A DNA stretch of 64,000 nt from Gilvimarinus polysaccharolyticus (GTDB lineage Bacteria; Pseudomonadota; Gammaproteobacteria; Pseudomonadales; Cellvibrionaceae), in contig NZ_LFIJ01000001.1 of assembly GCF_001187555.1 (NCBI RefSeq), positions 1,385,497 through 1,449,496 of the forward strand, written 5' to 3'. Made by a program: the position numbers and the translations under genes. Position 1 is the stretch's first letter; the number at the start of each line of letters is the position of its first letter. A model generated the notes under the pieces. It was not told where the DNA came from, made no database searches, and worked only from the letters and a program-made list of their open reading frames with translations. Shown here piece by piece: positions 35,877-46,900 of the stretch.

Positions 35877-37679
35877 TTAATTATCGACTTGCAGCACAGC
35901 CAAAAAGGCCGATTGCGGTATTTCAACATTGCCCACTTGCTTCATGCGCTTTTTGCCATCTTTTTGCTTTTGCAGCAACTTCTTCTTACGGGTGGCATCC
36001 CCCCCGTAACATTTGGCAGTAACATTTTTACGCAGAGCTTTAACCGTGGTACGCGCAATAACATGACCGCCAATAGCCGCCTGAATCGCAACATCAAACA
36101 TCTGACGCGGGATCAACTCTTTCATTTTTTCGGTGAGGCTGCGACCCATTTTTTGCGCGTGATCGCGATGCACAATCAATGCTAGAGCATCGACCCGATC
36201 ACCATTAATCAGTACATCTAAACGGACTAAATTAGCCTCCTGAAAACGTGTAAAGCTGTAATCTAGCGAAGCAAAGCCGCGACTGACCGACTTAAGCCGG
36301 TCAAAAAAGTCCAACACCACCTCGCTCATGGGCATGTCGTATTTTACTGACACTTGCTTACCCATATAGTGCATATCGCGCTGAATCCCGCGTTTTTCTG
36401 TACACAGCGTGATCACCGAGCCCAAGTGCTCTTGCGGCACTAAAATATTAGCTTCGACGATTGGTTCGCGCATTTCATCGATGATACCGATATCTGGTAA
36501 AGACGAAGGGTTATCGACGTAAATGATATCGCCATTGGTTTTAACCACCTCGTACACCACTGTGGGCGCGCTGGTGATCAGATCAAGATCATATTCCCGT
36601 TCAAGCCGCTCTTGGATGATCTCCATATGCAACATGCCAAGAAAACCACAACGAAACCCAAATCCTAAGGCGTCAGAGCTTTCGGGCTCAAAGAATAACG
36701 AGGCATCGTTAAGGGTTAATTTTTGCAGTGCATCGCGGAAATTTTCAAAATCATCGGAGCTGACCGGAAACATGCCGGCATACACCTGGGGTTTAACCTT
36801 CTTAAAACCGGGTAGCGCTGGCGTATCGGGGTGTGAACTGCTAATGATCGTGTCGCCCACCGGTGCGCCTTGGATATCTTTAATACCCGCAACAATAAAG
36901 CCTACTTCACCAGCTTTTAACTCTTTTTTCTTTTGCAGCTTAGGGTTAAAGACACCAACACTGTCCACCACATGCGCCCGACCAATAGACTTGGTAAAGA
37001 TTTTATCTTTTACTTTTAACGTTCCTTGAGTCACCCGCACCAGCGATACAACGCCCATGTAGTTATCAAACCAAGAATCGATAATCAACGCTTGTAGCGG
37101 CGCATCGACATCACCCACAGGGGGCGGAACCAAACGCACCAGCTCTTCTAGCACCTCTTCCATGCCAAGGCCCGATTTCGCGCTACAGCGCACCGCCTCG
37201 GTGGCATCGATGCCAATAACATCCTCAATCTCTTGCGCCACTCGATCGGGCTCTGACTGAGGCAGGTCCATCTTATTTAACACTGGAATAACTTCCAAGC
37301 CCTGCTCAATGGCGGTATAGCAATTGGCCACAGATTGCGCCTCTACCCCTTGTGCGGCATCAACCACCAGCAGCGCACCTTCACAGGCAGACAGCGAGCG
37401 GGACACCTCATAGGAGAAATCCACGTGGCCTGGGGTATCAATAAAGTTGAGCTGATAGGTTTTACCATCTCGGGCCGAAGTGAAGCTTAACGAGACACTC
37501 TGGGCTTTAATGGTGATGCCCCGCTCGCGCTCGATATCCATAGAATCGAGTACTTGCTGCTCCATTTCACGGGAGGATAATCCACCGCACATTTGAATAA
37601 AACGATCGGCGATAGTGGATTTGCCGTGGTCAATATGGGCAATAATAGAAAAGTTACGTATATGGCTAAGATCAGTCAC
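35877..37679 (-). CDS. lepA: Elongation factor 4 (LepA)
   Basis: A translational GTPase of 600 residues from GTG 37679, which starts [21 protein letters not shown] like other LepA proteins; five more codons to a GTG at 37694 are less likely. G1 [10 protein letters not shown]2 [10 protein letters not shown]3 [11 protein letters not shown] and G4 NKMDLP are intact, and the LepA-specific C-terminal domain ends with the basic [16 protein letters not shown] segment. It promotes back-translocation or initiation under stress. It is first in its operon. Confidence 0.97.
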   Translation of the reverse strand: MTDLSHIRNFSIIAHIDHGKSTIADRFIQMCGGLSSREMEQQVLDSMDIERERGITIKAQSVSLSFTSARDGKTYQLNFIDTPGHVDFSYEVSRSLSACEGALLVVDAAQGVEAQSVANCYTAIEQGLEVIPVLNKMDLPQSEPDRVAQEIEDVIGIDATEAVRCSAKSGLGMEEVLEELVRLVPPPVGDVDAPLQALIIDSWFDNYMGVVSLVRVTQGTLKVKDKIFTKSIGRAHVVDSVGVFNPKLQKKKELKAGEVGFIVAGIKDIQGAPVGDTIISSSHPDTPALPGFKKVKPQVYAGMFPVSSDDFENFRDALQKLTLNDASLFFEPESSDALGFGFRCGFLGMLHMEIIQERLEREYDLDLITSAPTVVYEVVKTNGDIIYVDNPSSLPDIGIIDEMREPIVEANILVPQEHLGSVITLCTEKRGIQRDMHYMGKQVSVKYDMPMSEVVLDFFDRLKSVSRGFASLDYSFTRFQEANLVRLDVLINGDRVDALALIVHRDHAQKMGRSLTEKMKELIPRQMFDVAIQAAIGGHVIARTTVKALRKNVTAKCYGGDATRKKKLLQKQKDGKKRMKQVGNVEIPQSAFLAVLQVDN

Positions 37680-37836
37680 GAAGTTGCGGCACACCTTGAG
37701 TTAAACATGTTCGGGCTCGTGCCCATTAAAGGCGGCAAGTGTAGCTTATTTACCTGTGCCGTGCTACGCGCCGCGACGCGCTTTTACGCTACATTTTTGC
37801 TAGAATCGCTGCTTTGTAAAACAACCGAGACACACC

Positions 37837-38979
37837 ATGCCCCTGACCTCACACTCCGCCACGGTGCAGCTAGCCTGCGATTTAATCTCCCGTAACTCTG
37901 TCACCCCAGAAGACGCCGGCTGCCAAGCCCTTATGATTAAACGACTCGAGCGTATTGGGTTTACCGTGCAGCATCTGCGTTTTGGCGAGGTAGACAACTT
38001 TTGGGCGGTACGCGGCAACAGCGGCCCAATTGTCGTTTTTGCCGGCCACACTGATGTAGTCCCCACTGGCCCCGAGCAACACTGGCAACACCCACCTTTT
38101 GAGCCTATCGTCCGCGACGGTATGATCCTCGGGCGCGGGGCGGCCGATATGAAAGGCTCACTGGCGGCCATGGTAGTGGCTTGCGAACGCTTTGTTGCCG
38201 AGCATCCCAAGCACACGGGCCGCATTGGTTTTTTAATCACCAGCGATGAAGAAGGCCCAGCCGCCAATGGCACCGTCAAGGTGATTGAATGGCTGCAAGA
38301 GCGCGGGGAAACTATCGACTGGTGTATTGTCGGCGAGCCCTCAAGCACCCACCTGGTCGGCGACATTATTAAAAACGGCCGCCGCGGCTCACTAGGCGCC
38401 GAGCTAACGGTAAAAGGTGTTCAGGGCCACGTCGCTTACCCGCACCTCGCCGACAACCCCATTCACGCCCTTGCCCCGGCGCTGGCCGAATTAGCTACCA
38501 CCCATTGGGACGCGGGCAACGAGTTCTTCCCTGCCACTAGCTTCCAAGTATCCAACCTCAATTCGGGCACCGGAGCGACCAACGTGATTCCCGGTGAGGC
38601 GCGTGTTGTGTTTAACTTTCGTTTTTCGACCGAGCTGACCGAGTCCGACTTACGCACCCGCACCGAGGCGATTCTCGACCGACACGGTTTAAAGTATGAG
38701 TTGATTTGGAAGCTAAGCGGCCAACCATTTTTAACCGCGCGCGGCAGCTTGGTCGAGGCCGTAGTCAAAGCCGTGGCCGACACCACCGGTCGCACCCCCG
38801 AGTTATCTACCAGCGGCGGCACCTCAGATGGTCGTTTTATCGCTCCCACTGGCGCTCAGGTAATCGAGCTAGGACCGCTAAACGCCACAATTCACAAAGT
38901 AGATGAGTGCATTAGTGCCGATGATTTGGATACCTTAACCACAATCTACTGTGCCAGCCTAGTCAATTTACTGAGCTAA
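37837..38979 (+). CDS. dapE: Succinyl-diaminopimelate desuccinylase
   Basis: Hydrolyses N-succinyl-LL-diaminopimelate in lysine and peptidoglycan synthesis. The 380-residue M20 peptidase has the metal ligands in [25 protein letters not shown] and TSDEEGPA, and the [12 protein letters not shown] substrate loop near the C-terminus. It is divergent from lepA and its last 12 bases overlap the solute-binding protein gene. The lysine-pathway gene dapA lies 20 kb away. Confidence 0.96.
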   Translation: MPLTSHSATVQLACDLISRNSVTPEDAGCQALMIKRLERIGFTVQHLRFGEVDNFWAVRGNSGPIVVFAGHTDVVPTGPEQHWQHPPFEPIVRDGMILGRGAADMKGSLAAMVVACERFVAEHPKHTGRIGFLITSDEEGPAANGTVKVIEWLQERGETIDWCIVGEPSSTHLVGDIIKNGRRGSLGAELTVKGVQGHVAYPHLADNPIHALAPALAELATTHWDAGNEFFPATSFQVSNLNSGTGATNVIPGEARVVFNFRFSTELTESDLRTRTEAILDRHGLKYELIWKLSGQPFLTARGSLVEAVVKAVADTTGRTPELSTSGGTSDGRFIAPTGAQVIELGPLNATIHKVDECISADDLDTLTTIYCASLVNLLS

Positions 38980-39840
38980 CGCAGGCTCGGCGGGCCCTGC
39001 AGAGTTAAGGCGGATCACCTTGCGGCTATTAGCCTGCAACTGCTGCTCGGCCCAGCGGAAACGAGGAATCGACTGAAAAAGAGCCGTAAACTGACCGTTT
39101 TGCTGTGCTCTTTTTAGCCCAAGTGTAATACGCCGCGCCAGATGTTGATCACCCAAGCGGACAAAAAAGTAAGTGAAGCTTGGGTATTTAAGCAGTATAT
39201 GAGGCTCAACCACGAGATCAAGATCGGAATAAAAGTCCAACTCTGAAGTAATCTGATAGATGCCGCGAGAAAAATAATCAAACCTGCCCGCCGCCAACAT
39301 CCGAAACAACTGACTGTAACCTGCGACTGCCACATACGGTAGATTGTTGTCCGCCATCACTTGGGCATCAGCCCACTGCGAGTTCATACCTCCGGTAAGC
39401 GCTTGCAAGTCTTCTAAGGCTTGTACCTTGGCAAATTTAGCCTCATCGCCCCGACGAATTAAAAGCATTCGATAGTGATTTAACTCTCCCAGCAACGGCA
39501 TGGGAATCGCCTGCATTTGCTGTTCATATACCTGATTGGTGGCGAGCCAAAGTACATCGACCTTGCCCTGCTGCAGCGCGGCTTTTAACCGATCATCGGA
39601 AAAATAAACCGCAGGCTGCTCCAGGCAATAAGGGCCAAAATCTGTGACGGTTAAATCGAGCGCTAAGGTGAGTAAATGGGTGAAATAGTATGCATCGTCG
39701 GCTGGTTCTTGGGCATTATAAGTTGGCGCGACAATCGTGCTGCAGCTAGACTCAGACATCGCCTTGCAAGGCGCGCCACAGCCTGCAACCGCTGACAGCT
39801 GTAAGCCAAATAAAACTAAACACGCCATAAGCTTTTTCAT
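38968..39840 (-). CDS. Periplasmic solute-binding-like protein
   Basis: About 290 residues starting at ATG 39840 (GGCG upstream); a signal peptide ends near SAVAG. The fold resembles the family-3 extracellular solute-binding proteins: paired lobes, [23 protein letters not shown], a hinge at about [12 protein letters not shown], and the [11 protein letters not shown] segment. Several cysteines cluster near the mature N-terminus ([12 protein letters not shown]). No transporter genes accompany it, so it could be an orphan sensor-type protein. The ligand is unknown. Confidence 0.75.
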   Translation of the reverse strand: MKKLMACLVLFGLQLSAVAGCGAPCKAMSESSCSTIVAPTYNAQEPADDAYYFTHLLTLALDLTVTDFGPYCLEQPAVYFSDDRLKAALQQGKVDVLWLATNQVYEQQMQAIPMPLLGELNHYRMLLIRRGDEAKFAKVQALEDLQALTGGMNSQWADAQVMADNNLPYVAVAGYSQLFRMLAAGRFDYFSRGIYQITSELDFYSDLDLVVEPHILLKYPSFTYFFVRLGDQHLARRITLGLKRAQQNGQFTALFQSIPRFRWAEQQLQANSRKVIRLNSAGPAEPALAQ

Positions 39841-40044
39841 AAAGCATCGCCTCAACCTGTTTATGCATAAAATTGCACTTACACCATCTAAAATACGGTG
39901 TAATTAAAACCTCCTTAGTATAAGCCCAATCTTAGTCGATAGTCGGATTCTTACCAGCAAGACTCATAGCCACAAGCCAAAAGCGTTACAATACCTGCCA
40001 CACTACCGTTTTTAACAGGCACTTACTTTTAACAAGGTATTCAC

Positions 40045-41259
40045 TTGACGCTTTACTTGCAATTTATCCGGCGTAATTGGCCGCTGCTGTGCTTTGGTTT
40101 TGTCAGTATTTTTTGGGGCAACTTCGGCCAATCGTTCTTCGTTAGCTGGTACGGAGCCCACATTCAAGAGTCACTCGGCCTTAGTGCGGCACTGTACGGC
40201 AGCTTATACTCCGCCGGCACTTTAGGCAGTGCACTAACCATTATGGCCGTTGGTGGCCTGATCGACCGCTGGCCGCTACAACGCTTTGCCGCCGCCGCAG
40301 GTGCTGGGCTCATGCTGGCATGCTTAATCATGCTGCTCAGCTACCACGCGCTTACCTTACTGCTCGGCTTTTATCTATTACGTCTGTGCGGCCAAGGGCT
40401 ATTACCGCACACGGCGCAAACCACCATGGCGCGCTACTTTGATGGCGATCGAGGCAAAGCCTTAAGCCTCTCGGCCAGCGGTGTCCCCTTGGGAGAAATC
40501 ATTTTACCGCTGTTGGCCGTCGCGCTTATCGCCGCCGTCGGTTGGCGCGGCAGCTGGCTGGTATTTGCCGCCTCTGTACCGTTGCTATATATACCGCTTA
40601 TTTTATATCTTTTACGCCGCGCCCCGGAGGACACGAACACTCCGCCGGCACAACAAACAAACGCCACCCACGACACCAGCAAAGGCCGCCGCTATATGCT
40701 GCGCGATTACCGTTTCTGGCTGGCGCTACCAACAGTCCTAACCGCACCTTTTATTGTCACCGGCATATTTATTCAACAGAGTTTTATTTTAACCGCCAAA
40801 AACTGGGACCCACTCTGGCTGGCCAGCTGTTTTATTATGTATGGTGCAGCCCACTGGCTGGCATCACTGTTCGCAGGGGTACTGGTAGATTTATTCAGCG
40901 CGCGGCGCTTGCTGCCATTTATGCAACTGCCTTTAATTGCCGCTTTGGCCGTATTGGCGCTGTATAACGGTCAGTGGGTAGCGCCAGTATTTATGATTCT
41001 TTTGGGCTCGACCATTGGTGTGGTCGGCCCGATCACCGGGTCACTCTGGGCCGAGGTCTATGGCATCGGCAAGCTAGGGTCACTGCGCTCACTATTAACC
41101 GCTTTTATGGTGTTATCTACCGCCATATCGCCAGTATTATTTGGCGTACTTATTGATGCGGGCATTTCTGTGGACGGTTTATTTGGTAGCTGTATATTAG
41201 GGGCTCTGGCCGCTAGCGCACTGGTAATTTTCTCCTACCCGCGACTAAAGCTCGACTAA
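40045..41259 (+). CDS. MFS transporter
   Basis: A 404-residue major-facilitator protein with about 12 hydrophobic helices. Motif A after TM2 reads GGLIDRWPLQRF, and the second half repeats the pattern (ASLFAGVLVDLFSARRLLPF). It uses TTG at 40045 with AAGG eight bases upstream. The substrate cannot be read from sequence. It is followed on the same strand by the DUF1461 gene. Confidence 0.85.
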   Translation: MTLYLQFIRRNWPLLCFGFVSIFWGNFGQSFFVSWYGAHIQESLGLSAALYGSLYSAGTLGSALTIMAVGGLIDRWPLQRFAAAAGAGLMLACLIMLLSYHALTLLLGFYLLRLCGQGLLPHTAQTTMARYFDGDRGKALSLSASGVPLGEIILPLLAVALIAAVGWRGSWLVFAASVPLLYIPLILYLLRRAPEDTNTPPAQQTNATHDTSKGRRYMLRDYRFWLALPTVLTAPFIVTGIFIQQSFILTAKNWDPLWLASCFIMYGAAHWLASLFAGVLVDLFSARRLLPFMQLPLIAALAVLALYNGQWVAPVFMILLGSTIGVVGPITGSLWAEVYGIGKLGSLRSLLTAFMVLSTAISPVLFGVLIDAGISVDGLFGSCILGALAASALVIFSYPRLKLD

Positions 41260-41323
41260 CCGACTTCTATCGTCTTGGGGCGGCTGTTATGATTCTCACA
41301 GGCTTTTATCAAGGACATAACCC

Positions 41324-42070
41324 GTGCCGCCTCTATTAAAAAAACTATCGCGAGTACTTTGGCCAATATTTCTACTGGGCCACTGGCTTAGCTGCGGCTT
41401 TGTTGCTTGGATGCTGTTAGCTCAAGTTAACTTTGCTTATCCGCTGGCGTATCAAGCCTTAAATATAGATCAACACATAGCCCAATACGGCCCCCAAAAC
41501 CGCTATCGCGACAACTTTTCCGACACGTCCAAGCAACAACACATCGAGCTGTTTAGCCAAATCAATCTCGCTATTCATCACGATGCGAGTGAGCTTGCCA
41601 ACATTACCTTTACGCCACGCACCGGCGATACCCAAACATTGTTGCGCGCCGATGAAGTGCTGCATTTAACCGATGTCGCGCACCTGATTGATGAGGTTTA
41701 CCTGTTGGGTATTAGCGCTGTTATTGCCATGATTATCAGCGGCGTGCTTTTGCGCGGCAATCGCTCGCCCTTGCCGCGCCCCAAGCATGTGGTGTTTAGC
41801 GTCTGCGGCACCATTGCCATCCTAGTCGTTGCAGTATTGATTATCGGCTCAAAAAAAGTCTTTTATTATTTACACACTTGGGTATTTCCGCCCGAGCATC
41901 CGTGGTTTTTTTATTACCAAGATTCACTCATGACCACACTGATGAAAGCGCCCGACCTGTTCGGCTTTATCGCGGCGTTGTTACTGATCTTATGGCTACT
42001 GCTCTGGGGCGCCACATTATTTATAATCGCGCGACTCTGGCCTCGTTCACGCCTTAGCGCCAAAAAGTAA
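41324..42070 (+). CDS. DUF1461-type integral membrane protein
   Basis: A 248-residue inner-membrane protein: an N-terminal TM, a large loop with YPLAYQALNIDQHI and LRADEVLHLTDVAHLIDEVY, then three TM segments. The long first periplasmic loop followed by the H-L-x-D-V motif matches DUF1461 (TIGR01906). It starts at GTG 41324 with GGA upstream. Function unknown. The dienelactone-hydrolase-like gene follows 9 bases later, suggesting one transcript. Confidence 0.7.
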   Translation: MPPLLKKLSRVLWPIFLLGHWLSCGFVAWMLLAQVNFAYPLAYQALNIDQHIAQYGPQNRYRDNFSDTSKQQHIELFSQINLAIHHDASELANITFTPRTGDTQTLLRADEVLHLTDVAHLIDEVYLLGISAVIAMIISGVLLRGNRSPLPRPKHVVFSVCGTIAILVVAVLIIGSKKVFYYLHTWVFPPEHPWFFYYQDSLMTTLMKAPDLFGFIAALLLILWLLLWGATLFIIARLWPRSRLSAKK

Positions 42071-42079
42071 GGAACAAGC

Positions 42080-42817
42080 ATGATTATTCAGCAAGAAACC
42101 GTCGACATCACCACCCCCACGGGTGTAATGCGCACCTACGTACACCGCCCACAAGCTGAGGGGCAGTTCCCCACCATTATTTTTTACTCTGAGATTTTTC
42201 AACAAACCGCGCCCATCGCTCGCTCGGCGGCAATAATGGCGGGCCACGGTTTTGTTGTGTTAGTGCCTGAAGTGTTTCACGAGCTAAACCCCATTGGCAC
42301 CGTGCTCGGCTACGATGATATCGGCAAAGACAAAGGCAACGCCGATAAATTTACCAAGCCTCTGCCCGATCATGACAGCGACACCCAAGCAATGATCGAT
42401 TTTATTAACAACGCTCCTTATACCAATGGCGAAGTAGGCAGTATGGGCGTCTGTTTGGGTGGGCACTTAGCGTTTAGAGCGGCTCTTAACCCCGCCATTA
42501 AATCGGCCTGCTGCCTGTACGCCACCGATTTACACTCCAACACCCTACCCACCGCTGCAGCTGACCAAACCCTAACCCGCGCCGCCGAGGTCAAAGGCGA
42601 GCTAATGCTCATTTGGGGCCGCCAAGACCCCCACGTACCCGATCAAGGCCGCGTCGAAATCAACCAAGCATTACGCAGTGCCGACTGCACCTTCACTTGG
42701 CACGAGGTAAACGGTCAACACGCTTTTATGCGCGATGAAGGTGAGCGTTATGACCCAGAGTTGGCGCTTAGCTGTTATCAAATGGCGGTGGGGTTGTTTC
42801 GTAGGACGTTGCGGTAG
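42080..42817 (+). CDS. Dienelactone hydrolase family protein
   Basis: A 245-residue alpha/beta hydrolase. The nucleophile is Cys at about residue 125 in GSMGVCLGGHLAF, the acid is in GRQDPHVPDQG and the His in VNGQHAFMRDEG, the Cys-Asp-His triad of dienelactone hydrolases. The ATG is preceded by AAGGAAC. Such enzymes open lactones in aromatic degradation but many paralogues have other esterase roles; no catabolic genes are adjacent. Confidence 0.88.
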   Translation: MIIQQETVDITTPTGVMRTYVHRPQAEGQFPTIIFYSEIFQQTAPIARSAAIMAGHGFVVLVPEVFHELNPIGTVLGYDDIGKDKGNADKFTKPLPDHDSDTQAMIDFINNAPYTNGEVGSMGVCLGGHLAFRAALNPAIKSACCLYATDLHSNTLPTAAADQTLTRAAEVKGELMLIWGRQDPHVPDQGRVEINQALRSADCTFTWHEVNGQHAFMRDEGERYDPELALSCYQMAVGLFRRTLR

Positions 42818-42927
42818 GGGTTATTGCCTCTAACGAGCCCAATAACAGTTAGAAGCGCTAGCCAAGCTAACTCTGCAGGCCTGGCTGCGTGGAACTTTGT
42901 CACTGCGCTATTTAGAGCGCCGCCTTA

Positions 42928-43083
42928 ATGGTAAATCTAATGATAGAAATGCTCATAAAAATAAGGCGATTTCACGTTAGTATGTTTTTCACTGTTATTT
43001 CAATCGCTTTAATTCTTGGGGGAATAACAGCTAAAAAGGCTTATTTTGCGCCGCAAAACGAAGAGACAACAAAACAAGCCTAA
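42928..43083 (+). CDS. Possible 51-residue single-pass membrane protein
   Basis: A short frame with one clear hydrophobic helix (MFFTVISIALILGGITA) preceded by basic KIRRFH and followed by a polar tail ending TTKQA. This positive-inside arrangement is typical of small membrane proteins. There is no strong ribosome site, and three nearby ATG codons could serve. It lies in the gap after the dienelactone hydrolase gene and faces the DUF805 gene. Real expression is uncertain. Confidence 0.35.
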   Translation: MVNLMIEMLIKIRRFHVSMFFTVISIALILGGITAKKAYFAPQNEETTKQA

Positions 43084-43102
43084 ATAGTTAGGTGATTTTT
43101 AG

Positions 43103-43438
43103 CTATTTCGGGCTGGGGCCGTAGGCATTTTCTGCATGGCTATCTTGAACTAAAAATACCAACAAAATGATTGCGCCAATCAGAGGAATCAACCCTATCA
43201 ACTGCCACCAACCAGTACGGCCAGTATCGTGAAGTCGTCTTGCGGCGATACTGATACTCGGAACCAGCAACACAAGAGAAAATATTAACGTTAAGAACAT
43301 TGTTCCCAAGAGCGAATCGACGACCAGAAATGCAATGTAAAAAATCAAATAAAACAATATAAACATCCAATACTCTTTGCGCCGAGCACGGCCCGAAAAG
43401 TCAGCATACTTTTTAAGTGCATCTATAAAATAATTCAT
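43103..43438 (-). CDS. DUF805 membrane protein
   Basis: A 111-residue inner-membrane protein of the DUF805 family (YhaH/YhaI-like): the N-terminal KYADFSGRARRKEYWMFILF, a central PSISIAARRLHDTGRTGWW and four hydrophobic segments. The family is widespread and its function is not known. It stands alone on the minus strand. Confidence 0.93.
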   Translation of the reverse strand: MNYFIDALKKYADFSGRARRKEYWMFILFYLIFYIAFLVVDSLLGTMFLTLIFSLVLLVPSISIAARRLHDTGRTGWWQLIGLIPLIGAIILLVFLVQDSHAENAYGPSPK

Positions 43439-43981
43439 CTAGCTCTCCTAATTATATATTATGTTTGATACCACGATTAACACTAAGAACCTTACGGCAC
43501 TTTTGACATACACCATACAGATGCACATTCAGCAAAGCTGCAACTCAGCCACAGTAACTTTTTAACCTGCCGAGTTATCGCCTATTATAGCAACAGAACC
43601 CAATATAAAGACGAAAAACATTACATAACAACCAAGTTCCCACTCCCACGGCAAACTGTCTCCGATAAAGATTGGTTAAAGAAGCAGCAGGATATTTTTA
43701 ACTAAAATGAGGAAATGGCATTTTCTGACGATTTCCTGCCTGAGAGAATTACGATAGGGATTATGTTTTCTGTAGAATATTACGCCACAGCGACAAACAC
43801 AACTAAAAGCCTAACATCGGCCGGAGCGAGGATGGCCGAATAGCAACACGAATACTGTGTAGTAAAACAATGAGGAGAGCGATTACTTCTTTACCATTAA
43901 AGAAGTAATTCGCCCGCCCGGCGACTGTGGGCACACGGGCTGAAAGCTGCAAAAAAGTAAGTCGTATACAAGCGAACCACC
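43439..43981. other. Gene-free stretch between DUF805 and the RND permease gene
   Basis: About 540 bases. I see no convincing open frame. The right half (43817-43931) holds a reduced relative of the composite palindromic repeat found near 51 kb, including a perfect 12-bp hairpin. The left half shows nothing recognisable. Confidence 0.6.
43817..43931. repeat. Reduced copy of the composite palindromic element
   Basis: Starts with TCGGCCGGAGCGAGG, identical to 50994-51008. It then has a hairpin ATTACTTCTTTA-CCAT-TAAAGAAGTAAT (43882-43909, perfect 12-bp stem) followed by TCGCCCGCCCGGCGACTGTG, which aligns with TCGCCACGCCCGGCGACTC of the larger copy. The three-hairpin module of the larger copy is missing. 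It lies 50-165 bases after the RND permease stop and might also end that transcript. Confidence 0.65.
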
Positions 43982-46900
43982 CTACTCCCTAACCCGATAA
44001 AACAACGCAAACAACACCGGCACCACAATCAAGGTTAGGATTGTTGCAAAGCCCAACCCTGCCATAATTGTTACCGCCATGGGTTTAAAGAACACATCTC
44101 CCAGCAGCGGAATCATTCCTAAAATCGTCGTTAACGCCGCCATGCTCACCGGCCGCAAACGGCTTACTGCGGCAAGGGGGATTGCCTCGAACCAAGGCAC
44201 TTGCTCTTCATCGTTTAACCGCTTGATCTCTTCAACCAACACAATACCGTTTTTAATTTGCATACCCACCAAACTGAGCACCGCAAGTAACGCGGTAAAG
44301 CTAAAAGGCGCACCGGCGATTAACAGCCCCCAAGCGACACCGACAATCGCCAGCGGTACGGTAAGCCAAATCACCAAGGTTTGCTTGATGGAATTAAACA
44401 TCACGATATTGACGATGATCATTACCAGCACCCCCAGGGGTACAAAAGCAAAGACGGCTTTATTGGCTTTTGCTTGCGCCTCAAATTCGCCGCCCCACTC
44501 TAGATCGTAACCAAGCGGTAACTCCATTGCCTCAACGGGGACGCGCAACTCGGCGTGCAACTCAAAAGGATTGCTGTCGGCGGTCGGATCAGCCAGTATC
44601 GCCAGAGTACGCTTTTTATCGCGACGCATAATCAGCGGGTTTTCCCAGTCGAGTTCTACCGAGCGCACAAATTGACCGATATTCACGTAGCCTTGGCTCA
44701 CCGGACTGTAAACTTGCACCCGATCGAGTTGATCAACACCGTGCCGCTCGTTGGCCGGCGGGCGAATAATAATAGGCAGTAAATCGGCGCCTTGGCGAAA
44801 CACGCCAATGCTTACGCCCTCGACGTTCATTTTTATGGCTTGGTCTAAATTGGCTTGAGTAATCCCTAAACGTTGTGCCGCTGCGGCATCAAACACCGGA
44901 CGTAACACTTTAGTTCGCTCGCGCCAGTTTTGCCGAATATTGGTGGCGTGCTTGTTATCGGTAAATACCGCAATCACTTGATCGCCCAGTTGACGCAGAA
45001 TTGCTGGGTCTGGGCCACTAATGCGCGCCTCAATTTTGGCCGCCGTCGACGGGCCAACCGAAGGCCGGTTAATACGGGTAAACGCCTGAGGGTATTGGTC
45101 GGCTAACAGCTGCTCAACCGCCACAACTGTGTCATCAATTTGCGCAAAGTTGTCGGTCTCGATCATCAACTGAGCGTAACTGGCGTAGCTTTTTTCGGGG
45201 GCGTAGGTGAGCATAAAACGTTCGGCGCCACGGCCAATAGTGGCGGTTACTTGCTTAACGCCATTAAGCTTTAACACATCGGCTTCAAGCTTTTTAATAT
45301 CGGCTTCGGTGGAGCGGATTGCACTGCCCTCGGGCAGCCAGTAATCCACCATAAACATAGGTAACGAACTATCGGGGAAGAACGCTCGATTCACCTGAGT
45401 AAAAGCAAACACGGCCGACATCAGCAGCGCCAGCATAAACACCATAGTCAGAGCGCGAAAGTGCAAACAAAAATGCAGCAGCCTGCGATACCCGCGATAC
45501 ATTTTGCCTTGGTACGGGGCATAGGGATCTGCCGGGCGAGAATCCGCTACCGCCGCGCTATCGTCGCCGCGCTTACCGAGCAATAAAAAACAAAAGAACG
45601 GCGTCAGCGTTACCGCCAATACCCAACTAAAAAATAACGAGATCAGCAGTACCCAAAACAAACTGCCGGTAAACTCGCCGCTGGCATCGGGCGATAAACC
45701 AATAGGCGCAAACGCGGTAATCGCAATCACCGTCGCCCCCAGTAACGGCCAGCGGGTGTGAGAAACAATTCGAATGGCCGCTTGGGCTTTACCCATCCCT
45801 TGGCGGACGTTAATCATAATGCCTTCGGTGATCACAATGGCATTATCGACCAACATCCCCAGCGCAATAATCAAAGCGCCTAGTGAAATGCGGTGCAGCT
45901 CAATACCGAAAATGCTCATAACAATAAAGGTGCCGGCAATAGTAAGCAGCAGTGTTGCACTCATAATAATGCCAGGCTTTAGGCCCATGGTGAACATCAA
46001 CACCAGCACCACAATCACAACCGCTTGCAGTAGCCCCCATAAAAAGCTGTTAACCGATGCATCCACCTGCCCCGGTTGATCGTAAATGGCAGTGATCTCC
46101 ATGCCCACGGGCTGGGCATATTGCAACGCTTGCAAGCGCGCTTTAATAGCGGTGCCCACTTCGACCACGTTAACACCGGAGCCAAACGATACCCCCAGCG
46201 TTAGCGCCTGACGGCCATTAAAACGATACAAGTGTGACGGCGGCTCGCGATAACCTTTACTGATCGTAGCTACATCAGTCAGATACACAAGCTGACCATT
46301 GGCGTTACCCAGTAACAGCGACCTAAGAGTTTCTAGCCCCTCGCCACCGTGCAGCACCGAACTAATGCGCAAGTACTCGCGTCCGACCTCTATGTGACCG
46401 GCATCCGACACTAAGTTTTGACCTTGCAGCACCTGACTGATGGTGTCGACCGAAAAGCCAGAAGCAGACAGCTTGGCGCGGTCCACCTCGATATACACTT
46501 GCTCTATACGCCGACCACCGGCAACAACTTTGCCCACCCCATCCACCAACACCAACTCACGGCGCAAGTAATCGGTGTAATCGGCCAGCTCATCAAAGCT
46601 ATAGCCCTCCCCCGTAACGGCAAAGAACATACCGTACACATCGGCAAAGTCATCGTTGATAATCGGGGCACTGGCGCCGGGCGGCAATGAAGTCGCCATG
46701 TCGTTAACCTTGCGGCGCATCTCGTCCCAGATTTGCGCCAAATCATCTTTGCGGTAGATGCTTTTCATCTCTACCTCGATCTGTGACATACCCGCTGTAG
46801 TGGTAGAGACAATATGGTCGACGTAAGACAACTGCTGCAGTGCATTCTCAATGGGTAACGTGACCTCCTCTTCAACCTCTTGCGACGACGCCCCCGGATA

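Noticed and set aside
39856..40044. Possible regulatory region with palindromic TTTATGCATAAA
   Set aside because: Short AT-rich symmetry only; no promoter or operator of known type could be supported.
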